Positions 45,204-54,365 of a DNA stretch of 64,000 nt are shown in pieces (the first letter of the stretch is position 1; each line of letters opens with the position of its first letter). A program made the translations under genes and the position numbers. The notes below the pieces were generated by a model. It ran no database searches, was not told the origin of the DNA, and saw only the letters and a list, made by a program, of their open reading frames with translations. The stretch spans positions 62,001 through 126,000 of the forward strand of contig JADJOY010000023.1 of the NCBI GenBank assembly GCA_016713535.1, read 5' to 3'. This stretch comes from Deltaproteobacteria bacterium (GTDB taxonomy: Bacteria > JADJOY01).

Positions 45204-47410
45204 CCCTCGGCCGGCAGCGAGACGACCGCGGCCACCGCCACACCGGCGCGCCGGCGGCGCAATGCGACGGCGAGCCCGCCGAGCGCCGCCGTGAGGGCGC
45301 TGGTCGCCGCCGCGCTCGTCGAGGCAGCGCGACCGGCCCCGGCCACGTCGCAGCCACCACCCCCGCCGTGGTGCGTGACCGGCTCGGCGACGGTCACCAC
45401 CCGCGTCGCCGGCGTGGGGTCGGCAGCGCCGAGCGCGTCGGCGCAGCGGAGCGTCACCACGAACGTGCCGACCTGCGCGAGCGTGAGCTCACCGGGAGCG
45501 GCCGCGGTGGAGTCGGCGAGTCCGGCGCCGCCGAAGCTCCACTGGAACGTCGACGGCGAAAGCCCTTCGGGGTCGTTGCAGCTCCCCGCGAACGACAGGC
45601 TCTCGCCCACCGTGACCGTCACGTCGGCGGCGGGCGACTCGATCGCGGCGTTGGGCGCCACGTTGAGACGATTGGCGGCGGCGAGCCCGTCGACGCGGCC
45701 GAAGCCGTAGCTCGCGTCGAAGCCCGGGTCGCCGAGGTCGACGCCGGTCGCGCGCAACGCGCCCGCGACCTCGATCGCGGTGTTCACGCCGCCGATCAGG
45801 AGCGCCGCGACTCCGGCCACGTGGGGCGCCGACGCCGACGTGCCGTAGAACGGGCTCGGGAAGCCGCCCGCGCCCGTGACGAGCACGCCGTCGATCGCCA
45901 CCAGATCCGGCTTCGGCCGCGACTCGAGACTCGGGAAGTCGATCCGGGACGGGCCGCGCGAGCTGAACGCCTCGATGTCGTCGTTGCCGGGGTCGCTCGC
46001 CGAGATCGCCCCCGCCGCCAGCACACCGCTCACCGCCGGATGGCCGAAGATGCTGCCGTCCGCGACGTTCCACTGGTGCGACGCGACGTCGCCGCTCAGG
46101 AACAGCTCGAGACGGCGCGCCTCTCCGGCTTGCTTCACCACCGCGAGCTTCACGGTGACGTTGCGCGGGAACGGGTTCGAGAACGCCACCGCCTCGAAGG
46201 GATCGGAGCGTCCCGTCTGGCGGTTCTGGCTCGCGATCAAGATGCGGCCCTCGTCGCTGCCGAGCAGCACCAGGTCGTAGTCGTTGGCCGAGCCACCGAA
46301 CGGATCGTTCCACTCGAGATAGGCGGAGATCGTGCCGCCCACGGGCACCGTCACGTCGAGCGTGGTGTCGCTCGCGGCGCCGGCGGCCGCGCCGAAGTCA
46401 TGCTCGGGGAGCGGGTTTCCGCTCTCGTCCTCGAAGTGGTCGAGCGTACCGAAGAAGTCCGCCTCGTAGTGATCGAGCGCCTCGTTCCCCGCCGACGACA
46501 CGTAGACCACTCCGGCCTCGACCGCGTCCTTCACGGCGCTCGCGACCGGACCGTCCTCGAAGTAGGGCTCGCCGAAGAATCCCAGGTCGTCGACGATGAC
46601 GTCGGCGCCGAAGCGGGTGCGCAGGTCGTCGACGCAGCCGATGAAGTCGAGCGTGGTGAGCCCGCTGCAGAAGCCGAGCTCGGCGGCGGGGGCCAGGTCG
46701 TGGACGATCTCGAGGATCGCGGTGCCCTCGTTGCACGTGGTGCGCGCGACCGCCGGGTCGCACTCGCTCAGCACCGTGACGTCGTTCGGCAGGTCGGCGC
46801 TCGCGATCGCGTCGGCGCGCGCGTTGGCGCCGTCGGAGATGACACCGACACGCGCGTCGCGGCCGTTGAAGCCGAGCCGGCGCAGCGCCTCCGCCTTCAC
46901 GATCGCGTCGCCCGCCGTGGTCACGGCGCCGATGCGCACCGTCGCGTAGCGCGGCGGCTCGACGCTCTCGACCTCCGCGAGCGCCGCGATCTCCCCCACC
47001 CGCGACGAAGGCACCCGCGCCTGCACGATACCCGTCGTCGACGAGACGCGCTCGACCCGCGCGCCGTGGCTCGCGAGCGCGCGCGCGAGGGCCTCGCTGG
47101 CGCCGGCACGCGCGCGCACGTACACCTGCACCCGGTCGGCGCCGTCGAACCGCACCTCCCGTCCCACGCTCGAGCGCGAGCGGTCGGCGAGTGCCGCGGC
47201 GAGCTCGGGCGCCACACGCGCCCCCGCGACCCGCGCTTGCTCGGCGCGCGGACCCGCGAGCGTGAGCCGCTGGACGCGCTCGGCGGCCCCTGCCGCCGGG
47301 CTTGCGAGCGCCACCGCGACGAGGCCAGAGGCGAGAACGGGGCCTGCGCCGCGGCGCGTGCCGGGACGGCGAGGAGCCGGGTGAGCGTGCCGATCGCGGT
47401 TCATGGCCAT
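45200..47410 (-). CDS. Secreted subtilase (S8) with PKD-like and MYXO-CTERM-like ends
   Basis: A 736-residue exported serine protease. It has a signal peptide (SGLVAVALASPAAGA), a pro-region (YVRARAGASEALARALASHG) and a subtilase domain. The Asp site is VGVISDGANARADAIASADL, and the Ser site is FYGTSASAPHVAGVAALL. The place of the catalytic His reads TCNEGTAILEIVHDLAPAAE, that is EGT instead of HGT, as in sedolisin-like triads. A PKD-like fold follows (TFQWSFGGAGLADS). The C terminus has GGGGGCDVAG, a hydrophobic stretch and RRRR, resembling MYXO-CTERM sorting tails that anchor proteins through the Cys. Start ATG 47410 follows GAGGG. It is coupled to the flippase-like gene. Confidence 0.86.
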   Translation of the reverse strand: MAMNRDRHAHPAPRRPGTRRGAGPVLASGLVAVALASPAAGAAERVQRLTLAGPRAEQARVAGARVAPELAAALADRSRSSVGREVRFDGADRVQVYVRARAGASEALARALASHGARVERVSSTTGIVQARVPSSRVGEIAALAEVESVEPPRYATVRIGAVTTAGDAIVKAEALRRLGFNGRDARVGVISDGANARADAIASADLPNDVTVLSECDPAVARTTCNEGTAILEIVHDLAPAAELGFCSGLTTLDFIGCVDDLRTRFGADVIVDDLGFFGEPYFEDGPVASAVKDAVEAGVVYVSSAGNEALDHYEADFFGTLDHFEDESGNPLPEHDFGAAAGAASDTTLDVTVPVGGTISAYLEWNDPFGGSANDYDLVLLGSDEGRILIASQNRQTGRSDPFEAVAFSNPFPRNVTVKLAVVKQAGEARRLELFLSGDVASHQWNVADGSIFGHPAVSGVLAAGAISASDPGNDDIEAFSSRGPSRIDFPSLESRPKPDLVAIDGVLVTGAGGFPSPFYGTSASAPHVAGVAALLIGGVNTAIEVAGALRATGVDLGDPGFDASYGFGRVDGLAAANRLNVAPNAAIESPAADVTVTVGESLSFAGSCNDPEGLSPSTFQWSFGGAGLADSTAAAPGELTLAQVGTFVVTLRCADALGAADPTPATRVVTVAEPVTHHGGGGGCDVAGAGRAASTSAAATSALTAALGGLAVALRRRRAGVAVAAVVSLPAEG

Positions 47411-47480
47411 CCCTCGTCGCTTCGCATCCGACCGGGCCGCCGCGCCGCGCGCGGCGACCCCCCTCCATCCGTCCGCGCGC

Positions 47481-48104
47481 TCAGCCGCCCGGCGTGGTCG
47501 CCGCCGCCCAGGCCGGCAACGCGCAGAGCTTCGCGTACCAGCGCTCCACCGAGGGCAGCGCGTCCATCGCCAGTCCCGCGGGCCCGGCGTACACGAAGCA
47601 CGAGCCGACCGAGAAATCGGCGAGCGAGAGGCCGTCACCGACGATCCACTCCCGACCGGCGAGGTGGCCATCGAGGACCTTCGCGAAGCGGTTGAAGCGC
47701 TCGAGCGCCGCCGCGACCACCGCCTCGTCGGCGGGCCCCCCGCCCAGCATCCCCTTGATCATGCGCTCGTACTGGATCGTGCCCACCGCCGGTCCGAGGT
47801 GGCTCGACTGCCAGAACATCCAGCGGTTGAGGTCGCACTGCGCGCGCGCGTCGCTCGGGTAGAGGGTGTTCCCCGGCTTCTTGCTGCACAGGTACTGCAT
47901 GATCGCGTTCGATTCCCACAGCACGAAGTCGCCGTCCTCTAGGGTCGGGATCATGTGGTTGGGGTTGAGCTTCACGAAGCCGGGCTCGAGCTGCTTGCCC
48001 TTGGAGAGATCGACGAGCTCGGAGTCGGCCTCGAGACCGAGCTGCTTGATCACCGCCACGACCTTCATCGCGTTGTTCGACATCGGGAACGTATAGAGCT
48101 TCAT
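47481..48104 (-). CDS. Glutathione S-transferase family protein
   Basis: A 207-residue cytosolic GST-fold protein. The thioredoxin-like N domain starts KLYTFPMSNNAMKVVAVIKQ and has the cis-Pro and substrate motif NPNHMIPTLEDGDFVLWESN (IPTLED, ESNAI) that binds glutathione. The helical C domain contains ADFSVGSCFVYAGPAGLA and ends WYAKLCALPAW. Reaction and substrate cannot be named. Start ATG 48104 with GAGGAG upstream; a longer frame adds a basic stretch unlike GSTs. It is monocistronic, divergent to the secretion ATPase. Confidence 0.88.
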   Translation of the reverse strand: MKLYTFPMSNNAMKVVAVIKQLGLEADSELVDLSKGKQLEPGFVKLNPNHMIPTLEDGDFVLWESNAIMQYLCSKKPGNTLYPSDARAQCDLNRWMFWQSSHLGPAVGTIQYERMIKGMLGGGPADEAVVAAALERFNRFAKVLDGHLAGREWIVGDGLSLADFSVGSCFVYAGPAGLAMDALPSVERWYAKLCALPAWAAATTPGG

Positions 48105-48372
48105 GCGTGGGCGTCTCCTCGAGATGGGTTCGTCGCCGAAACGACGACGATCGAGCGTAGCAGCGCAGTCGCGGGCAGTCCTCCGGGCCGACCCGCGCGT
48201 GCCCACGGCGCTCGCTCCAGGCCGAGCTTCTCCTTGATAATTCGATCGTCACCTACGGGTTTGCCGCGTAAGGCGAAACCCCACTAGGATGGTGACCCTT
48301 GCTCGCGCACTCGCCTTCCGGGGCCTCGCCGCCAGCCCCGCACGCCGCCCGCGCCGCACGACGGAGGATCCG

Positions 48373-50157
48373 ATGAGCACGCTCGCGCTCGACGTAGGCC
48401 CGACCCCCAGCCGCAGCGCTCCCCCTCTCGCTCCCCCCGCCTCCTCGCACGACGGCGTGCGGCCGATCGGCCAGATCCTCCTCGAGCGCCGCCTGATCGA
48501 CCCGCAGGGCCTCGCCGCAGGGCTGCAGCGCAAGGCGACCACGTTCGGCACCCTCGGCGAAAACCTCGTCGAGCTCGGCCTCGTCAGCGAGGAGGCCGTG
48601 CTCGAGTGCCTGACCGAGCAGCTCCCCGTCCTGGGCGAGCAGGTCGCCGTGGAGAGGCCCAGGGCGATCGCACTGCTCGAGGTCGAGATCGGCGCGGAGG
48701 CCAAGGCCGCGGTGCCGATCACGCTGCTCCTCAGGCACCGCGCGATGCCGCTCCTGCTCTCGTCCGAGAAGAAGGAGCTCACGCTCGCGATGGCCGACGC
48801 GCAGGACCACGCCGCCATCAAGGAGCTCGAGTTCGCGACCACGCGGCGCATCCGCGCCGTCGCCACCGACTACGGGATCATCCTCGCCCTCTGGGAGAAG
48901 CACTACGGGCTCTCGCGCGAGGAGATCCGCAAGCGCCACTTGAGCTTCGTCCGCGACCTCAAGTTCCCGATCAACGCGATGATGAACGAGTCGTCGGTCG
49001 CGAAGCTGGTCGAGAACCTGCTCACCAAGGCGGTCGCGGTGGGCGCCACCGACATCCACTTCGACCACTTCGACGACGAGGTCGTGGTGCGGTTTCGCCT
49101 CGATGGTCTGCTCTACACGGTGCTCAGCCTGCCCGCCGACGTGTACCCGCGCGTGCTCTCGCGGATCAAGATCCTCGCGAACCTCGACATCGCCGAGCAC
49201 CGCCTCACCCAGGACGGCCACATCACCATCACCGGGCTCAAGGACATGCCGATCGAGCTGCGCGTCGGCATCTTCCCGGTGTACGGAGGCGAGCGCGTCG
49301 CGATCCGCGTCCAGGACCACTGCCGCTTCGACTTCTCCCTCGACAATCTCGGCATCCTGGCCGACGACCAGGCGCGCTTCCGGCGCGAGCTGAGCCGCCC
49401 CAACGGACTCGCGCTCTTCACCGGTCCGATGGGCTCGGGGAAGACCACCACGCTCTACTCGGTGCTGCACGAGACCCGCGACTCGTCGCGCAACGTGATG
49501 ACGATCGAGGACCCGATCGAGTTCAACTTCAAGTGGATCGCCCAGGCGCAGGTCTCGGAGAAGACCGGCTTCACCTTCGCCGCGGCGCTGCGCGCGATGT
49601 TGCGCCAGGACGCCAACGTGATGATGGTCGGCGAGGTGCGCGACGAGGAGACCGCCGAGATCGCGGTGCGCGCGGCACTCACCGGCCACCTGGTGATCGC
49701 CACCGTCCACACCAACGACGCCGTCACGGCGATCGCGCGGCTGCGCGACATGGGGATCAAGCCGTTCCTCATCGCCTCGGGCCTCAACCTGGCGGTGGCG
49801 CAGCGCCTGGTGCGCAAGGTGTGCCCGCGCTGCCGCGTCCCCGACCACCCCAACCCCAAGACCCTGCTCAGGCTCGGCCTCACCCCCGCACAGATCGAGA
49901 AGGCGACCTTCTTCAAGGGCAGCGGCTGCACCGCCTGCAACTTCACCGGCTATCACGGGCGGCTCGGCATCTTCGAGGTCCTGAGCGTGACCGAGAAGCT
50001 GCGCGAGATGATCGCCGACGGCGCCACCACCGCGGAGCTGCGCAAGCGCGCCCGCAAGGACGGCATGGTGCCGATCGCGCTCGCCGGGCTGCACCAGGCG
50101 CGCGCGGGCCTCACCACCGTGGACGAAGTCATCCGGCAGACCGCGCTCGGGGAGTAG
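48373..50157 (+). CDS. Type II secretion/type IV pilus assembly ATPase (GspE/PilB)
   Basis: A 594-residue hexameric ATPase driving pilin polymerisation or type II secretion. An N-terminal MshEN-like domain (IGQILLERRLIDPQGLAAGL, GLVSEEAVLECLTEQ) is followed by the motor. Motifs are the Walker A FTGPMGSGKTTTLYSVLHE, the Asp box and Walker B NVMTIEDPIEFNF and NVMMVGEVRDEETAEIAVRA, and the His box GHLVIATVHTNDAV. A four-Cys zinc module (VCPRCR and GCTACN) lies near the end. Start ATG 48373 follows GGAGG by five bases. No other pilus or secretion gene is near, so PilB versus GspE cannot be settled. Confidence 0.9.
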   Translation: MSTLALDVGPTPSRSAPPLAPPASSHDGVRPIGQILLERRLIDPQGLAAGLQRKATTFGTLGENLVELGLVSEEAVLECLTEQLPVLGEQVAVERPRAIALLEVEIGAEAKAAVPITLLLRHRAMPLLLSSEKKELTLAMADAQDHAAIKELEFATTRRIRAVATDYGIILALWEKHYGLSREEIRKRHLSFVRDLKFPINAMMNESSVAKLVENLLTKAVAVGATDIHFDHFDDEVVVRFRLDGLLYTVLSLPADVYPRVLSRIKILANLDIAEHRLTQDGHITITGLKDMPIELRVGIFPVYGGERVAIRVQDHCRFDFSLDNLGILADDQARFRRELSRPNGLALFTGPMGSGKTTTLYSVLHETRDSSRNVMTIEDPIEFNFKWIAQAQVSEKTGFTFAAALRAMLRQDANVMMVGEVRDEETAEIAVRAALTGHLVIATVHTNDAVTAIARLRDMGIKPFLIASGLNLAVAQRLVRKVCPRCRVPDHPNPKTLLRLGLTPAQIEKATFFKGSGCTACNFTGYHGRLGIFEVLSVTEKLREMIADGATTAELRKRARKDGMVPIALAGLHQARAGLTTVDEVIRQTALGE

Positions 50158-50158
50158 G

Positions 50159-51292
50159 TTGCCGGCGCGGCTGCCCGGGCAGGGCGGTACGGTCCGCTTC
50201 GAGCCGCCGCACCCCGGCGCGGCGGTGCGACGCCGGCGCGGCCCCGCCGCCTCGACGCGGGCGTGGCTGGCGCGCGCGGGCTACGCGGTGGCGTGGGCCG
50301 CGGGGCTGGTGGCGATCCCCGAGCTCGGGCTGCGCCTCGCCAGGCCGCCGCGGGCGGAGCCACCCGGTGTCGAGTCGCGGCTGCGTGCGCTGTTCGAGCC
50401 GGCCCGCGACGACGCGGTCGGCTGGCAGCTCGCCGCGGGCGCGCACGTCGACGTCGAGCAGACGTGGGGCATCGCGATCAACGAGAGCGGCTACCGCGGG
50501 CCATTCCACTCCCGCGAGAGCTTCGCCGACGCGCGCCGGATCGCGGTGCTCGGCGACGAGCAGGCCTTCGGCCAGGACCGGCCGTACGAGGAGAGCTTCG
50601 GCGGCGCGCTCGAGCGCGAATTACGCGCCCGCCCGGGTGGTCCCTGGCAGGTGCTGAGCTTCGCGGTCCCCGGCTACGACACGCGAGCGGAGATCGCGCA
50701 CTGGCGCCGCGACGTCGCGGCGTTCCGGCCCAAGCTGGTGGTGCTCGGCTACGCGGCGAACGACCTGGTGGCGCCGCGCCAGCTCGAGCCGCCCGATCTC
50801 CTCGACCGCCTGCTGCTCGCGCGGCTCGTCCGCCGCGCCCTCGACCGGGGCGAGCTCCCGAGCTGGCGCGAGCCCGGGGCCGCGCTCGATCGCGCCGTCG
50901 CGCGAGCCTTCGACCCGGGCTCGGCGACGTGGCGCGCCAATCGCGAGTTGCTGATCGACTTCGCGGGCGAGGTGTGCCGCGCCGAGGCGCGGCTGGTGAT
51001 CGTGGTCCTGCCCGAGCTGTTCGGGGTGACGACTCACGAGCAGCTCGAGAGGCAGCCCTACCAGCGCTACAGCGCGGCGCTCGGCGAGCTCGCGAGCGAA
51101 GGGCTCGCGGTCGTCGACCCCACCCCCGCCTTCGTCGGCGCGGGGCTGCGTCCCACGGAGCTCTGGGCGGACGGCGAGGGGCGGCGCAAGAACGCCGTGG
51201 CGACGTCGCTGATCGTGCGATCGGTGATCGAGTCGGGCGCGCTCGAGCCCCGCCACGACTTCGTGCCGTGCCCCCTGCGCGCCGGTGGTTGA
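50159..51292 (+). CDS. SGNH-fold protein lacking catalytic residues
   Basis: A 377-residue protein with one N-terminal membrane segment (AGYAVAWAAGLVAIPELGLR) and an SGNH-like fold. Block I reads IAVLGDEQAFGQDRPYEESF, where the nucleophilic Ser of GDS is Glu. Block III reads VVLGYAANDLVAPRQL and keeps Asn. The final DxxH block reads ELWADGEGRRKNAVATSL without His. Thus both Ser and His are missing and hydrolase activity is unlikely. Start TTG 50159 directly follows the ATPase stop, with GGGGAG upstream, so it is coupled to that gene. It may be a structural or binding relative of alginate-O-acetyltransferase-like proteins. Confidence 0.7.
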   Translation: MPARLPGQGGTVRFEPPHPGAAVRRRRGPAASTRAWLARAGYAVAWAAGLVAIPELGLRLARPPRAEPPGVESRLRALFEPARDDAVGWQLAAGAHVDVEQTWGIAINESGYRGPFHSRESFADARRIAVLGDEQAFGQDRPYEESFGGALERELRARPGGPWQVLSFAVPGYDTRAEIAHWRRDVAAFRPKLVVLGYAANDLVAPRQLEPPDLLDRLLLARLVRRALDRGELPSWREPGAALDRAVARAFDPGSATWRANRELLIDFAGEVCRAEARLVIVVLPELFGVTTHEQLERQPYQRYSAALGELASEGLAVVDPTPAFVGAGLRPTELWADGEGRRKNAVATSLIVRSVIESGALEPRHDFVPCPLRAGG

Positions 51293-51378
51293 GCGCGCAA
51301 CTGGTCCCTCGCCGCGCCTCGCCGCTCGGAGTGAAACATGTTCTACTTGCGCGCCCCATCCTTCGCAGGAGGTGCCGC

Positions 51379-52371
51379 GTGAAGCTCGGCTTGATGCTCG
51401 GTTACTGGCAGTCCGGCCCCGAAGACCCGATCGAGCTGGTCCGCTACGCCGAGGACCTGGGCTACGACTCGGTGTGGACCGCCGAGGCCTACGGCTCCGA
51501 CGTCTTCTCGCCGCTGTGCTGGATCGGCGCGCGCACCAAGAAGATCAAGCTCGCCACCGGCATCATGCACATCTCGGCGCGCACGCCGGCGTGCGTCGCG
51601 ATGCCCGCGGCCCCCATCGATCACCTCTCCGGCGGTCGGCTGATCCTCGGCATCGGTGTCTCGGGACCGCAGGTGGTCGAGGGCTGGTACGGCCAGCCCT
51701 TCCCCAAGCCCATCGGCCGCACCCGCGAGTTCGTGGCGCTGGTGCGCAAGATCCTGGCGCGCGAGGAGCCCGTGAGCTTCCAGGGCGAGCACTACCAGCT
51801 CCCGCTCCAGGGCGGCACCGGGCTCGGCAAGCCGCTCAAGCTGATTGTCCACCCGCTGCGCAAGGACATCCCGATCTACATCGGCGCCGAGGGCCCGAAG
51901 AACGTCGAGATGGCGTGCGAGGTCGGCAACGGCTGGCTACCGGTCTTCTACTCGCCGTACCGCAAGATCTACCCGGAGCTGATGGCGAACCTGAAGCCCG
52001 GCTTCGACGTCGCGTGTCCCGTGACGATCGTCATGAAGGACGACCTCCAGGAAGCGCTCACCTACATGAAGTGGTACCTGGCCTTCTATCTCGGCGGCAT
52101 GGGAGCGAAGAGCCAGAACTTCCACATGAACTGGGTGGGGCGGCTCGGCTTCGGTGAGGCCGCGGAGCGGATCCAGGAGCTCTTCCTCGCCGGCAAGCGC
52201 GAGGAAGCGGTGGCGGCGGTGCCCGACGAGCTCGCCGACGAGATCGCGCTGCTCGGGCCGCCCGCTCGCATCAAGGAGCGGCTCCAGGCCTGGAAGGAGA
52301 GCCCCGTCACCACGCTCCTCGCCGGCACCCGCGACCCGGAAGCCCTCAAGGTCCTCGCCGAAGCGATGTGA
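51379..52371 (+). CDS. Luciferase-like (LLM) F420/FMN-dependent oxidoreductase
   Basis: A 330-residue TIM-barrel oxidoreductase of the bacterial luciferase superfamily. Family blocks are YAEDLGYDSVWTAEAYGSDV, KIKLATGIMHISARTPACVA, IDHLSGGRLILGIGVSGPQV and IPIYIGAEGPKNVEMACEVG. The last two are typical of F420-using members such as methylene-tetrahydromethanopterin-reductase-like enzymes. The substrate is unknown; whether the cell makes F420 cannot be seen here. Start GTG 51379 has AGGAGGT six bases upstream, overruling longer frames. It stands alone, 86 bp after the SGNH-like gene. Confidence 0.88.
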   Translation: MKLGLMLGYWQSGPEDPIELVRYAEDLGYDSVWTAEAYGSDVFSPLCWIGARTKKIKLATGIMHISARTPACVAMPAAPIDHLSGGRLILGIGVSGPQVVEGWYGQPFPKPIGRTREFVALVRKILAREEPVSFQGEHYQLPLQGGTGLGKPLKLIVHPLRKDIPIYIGAEGPKNVEMACEVGNGWLPVFYSPYRKIYPELMANLKPGFDVACPVTIVMKDDLQEALTYMKWYLAFYLGGMGAKSQNFHMNWVGRLGFGEAAERIQELFLAGKREEAVAAVPDELADEIALLGPPARIKERLQAWKESPVTTLLAGTRDPEALKVLAEAM

Positions 52372-52451
52372 CGCGCGGCTCGCCTCGCTGGAGGGTCGTC
52401 GCTTCGTCGACGACCCCAACCGATCGTAGGGGCGGCCGCGCGCCAGCCGCC

Positions 52452-53297
52452 TCAGAACCCCTGGTCGCGCAGGAAGCGGGCGAGCTCGGTGTAGAAGTCG
52501 AGGTGCTTGAACTCGGTCTCGTCGGGGGGCTGGCCGACCTCATCGAAGTGATCCGCGTTCAGCGTGCCCAGGTACGTTCCCCACTCGGACGACGACACCC
52601 CGACCATCCCGTCGTTCGTGCCCTGGTACAGCAGCGTGATCGGGTACGAGAGCCAGAGCTTCGGGTTGAGCAGGAAGAGCCCGTTCCCGCCGTACGAGTA
52701 GTACGCCACACCGGGCATGTCCGGCGTGGTCGGATTGAACGTGTTGGTCATGTAATCGGTGGTGGTCTCGAGCACCGCGTCCCAGTCGAGCCCCCAGAAC
52801 TGGAGGATGAAGTCGATGATCTCCTGGGTGGCGCCGGGCAAGGCCCCCACCGCGACGTCCGATACCGCGCAGCCGCGGTGCGGCGTGGCGATGGTCGTGA
52901 GCGACGCCACGCGATCGGCCATCCCCAGGTGGGTGATCAGGTAGCGCGCGTCCAGCCCACCCATGCTGTGGGCGACGATGTTCACCTTTTTCCCCGGAAA
53001 CGCGGCGTCGATGGCGTCCTTGAGCTGCTGCGCCCGCACCTCGATGGCGTTGACCGGTGACACCGCGGGCGTGAGCACCGTGTAGCCGATGCTCTCCAGA
53101 TGCGCCTTCACGTTGTAGAAATACGTGTACCCGTCGACGTCGCTCCACCCGGCGAAGCCGTGCGCCAGCACCAGCGGATGCTTCGTGGGGACGTCGAGGA
53201 GCGTGCAGGTGTCGCCCATCGACGCGAGCGCCACCACCGCCACCAGCGCCAGCCGGCGCAGGCCGGCCGAACCCGGAACCCACGATCTCGACGACAT
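52452..53297 (-). CDS. Secreted lipase/esterase, alpha/beta hydrolase
   Basis: A 281-residue exported triacylglycerol-lipase-like protein. The signal peptide (LRRLALVAVVALASMGDTC) may be a lipoprotein type (Cys after GDT). The oxyanion region is HPLVLAHGFAGWSDVDGY and the nucleophile elbow NIVAHSMGGLDARYLITH (AHSMG). Later, LYQGTNDGMVGVSSSEWGTY carries the Asp and LNADHFDEVGQ the His. The order matches family I lipases such as LipA of Pseudomonas. ATG 53297 is chosen because the signal peptide follows; upstream ATGs add about 30 residues. No foldase gene is adjacent. Confidence 0.83.
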   Translation of the reverse strand: MSSRSWVPGSAGLRRLALVAVVALASMGDTCTLLDVPTKHPLVLAHGFAGWSDVDGYTYFYNVKAHLESIGYTVLTPAVSPVNAIEVRAQQLKDAIDAAFPGKKVNIVAHSMGGLDARYLITHLGMADRVASLTTIATPHRGCAVSDVAVGALPGATQEIIDFILQFWGLDWDAVLETTTDYMTNTFNPTTPDMPGVAYYSYGGNGLFLLNPKLWLSYPITLLYQGTNDGMVGVSSSEWGTYLGTLNADHFDEVGQPPDETEFKHLDFYTELARFLRDQGF

Positions 53298-53322
53298 GGT
53301 GCAGTCATCGCGGCAGCCGGAC

Positions 53323-54365
53323 ATGGGACAGCTGGCGTCGACGTCCGGCACCACTCCTCTGGATCCTAGCGGATCGGTGGACGATCGCACCACTCGCGGT
53401 GCGCCGGCCCCGCCGTCGCGCGGCGCGCTCTACGCGCTGCTCGCGGTGGTGGTGCTGGTGTGGGGCGCCAACTGGCCGATCATGAAGATCGGCCTGCGCG
53501 AGATCCCGCCGTTTCGGTTCGCGGCGCTGCGCATGGCGCTGGGCGCGGCGACGCTGATCGCGATCCAGCTCGCGCGCGGCGCCTTGCGGCCCCCGCCGCG
53601 CGGCGACTGGCCGGTCGTGGCGAGCGTCGGCCTCTTGCACATGGCGATCACCGTGGCGCTCGTGAACCTCGGGCTTCGCGACCTCGGTGCCGGACGCTCG
53701 GCGGTGCTCGCCTTCACCACCCCGCTGTGGGTGGTGCCGGGCGCCGCGCTCCTCCTCGGCGAGCGCATCGATGCACGCCGCGCCGCCGGGCTCGCCCTCG
53801 GACTCGGCGGGATCGCGGTGCTCTTCCGTCCCGCCGAGGTCGACCTCGCGAGCGCCGCGGCCGTGCGCGGCAACGCGCTGCTGATGGCCAGCGCCTTCAC
53901 GTGGGCACTCGCCATCCTCCACGTCCGCGGACACCGCTGGCACGCCACCCCCTCGACCTGGCGCCGTGGCAGATGTCGCTCGCCGCGCTGGTCTTGGGGG
54001 CGCTGGCCGCGGCGCTCGAGCCGGAGGCAACGTGGCGTGGGAGCCCGACCACGCTCGCCGTGCTCGCCTACAACGGCCTGGCTGCCACCGGCTTCGCGTT
54101 CTGGGCGGTGGTGACGATCAACCGCGGGCTTCCGGCCAGCGAGACCTCGCTGGTGCTGCTGGCGGTGCCGGTGGTGGGCATCACCTCGGCGGCGCTCGCG
54201 ATCGGCGAGCGGCCGAGCGCCACGCTCCTCGCGGGGCTCGCGCTGGTGAGCGCCGGTGTCGCGCTCACCGCGAGCGGCCCGGCGCGCGGCTATAGTTCGC
54301 GCATACCCGATCCCGAGAGCGAGCGCGGCGGCCCGGCGCCGCCGCCGAGAGGTCCATCCGCATGA
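53323..54365 (+). CDS. EamA-family (DMT) transporter, one frameshift
   Basis: A ten-helix drug/metabolite transporter. The first half has ALLAVVVLVWGANWPIMKIG, FRFAALRMALGAATLIAIQL and VLAFTTPLWVVPGAALLLGE. After a break near 53958 the second half continues in the next frame with MSLAALVLGALAAALEPEAT and TSLVLLAVPVVGITSAALAI. One indel gives the normal two EamA repeats. It would export amino acids, purines or other metabolites; substrate unknown. Start ATG 53323 is taken, but GTG 53377 directly before the first helix is equally possible. The stop overlaps the SDR start (ATGA). It is divergent from the lipase. Confidence 0.82.
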
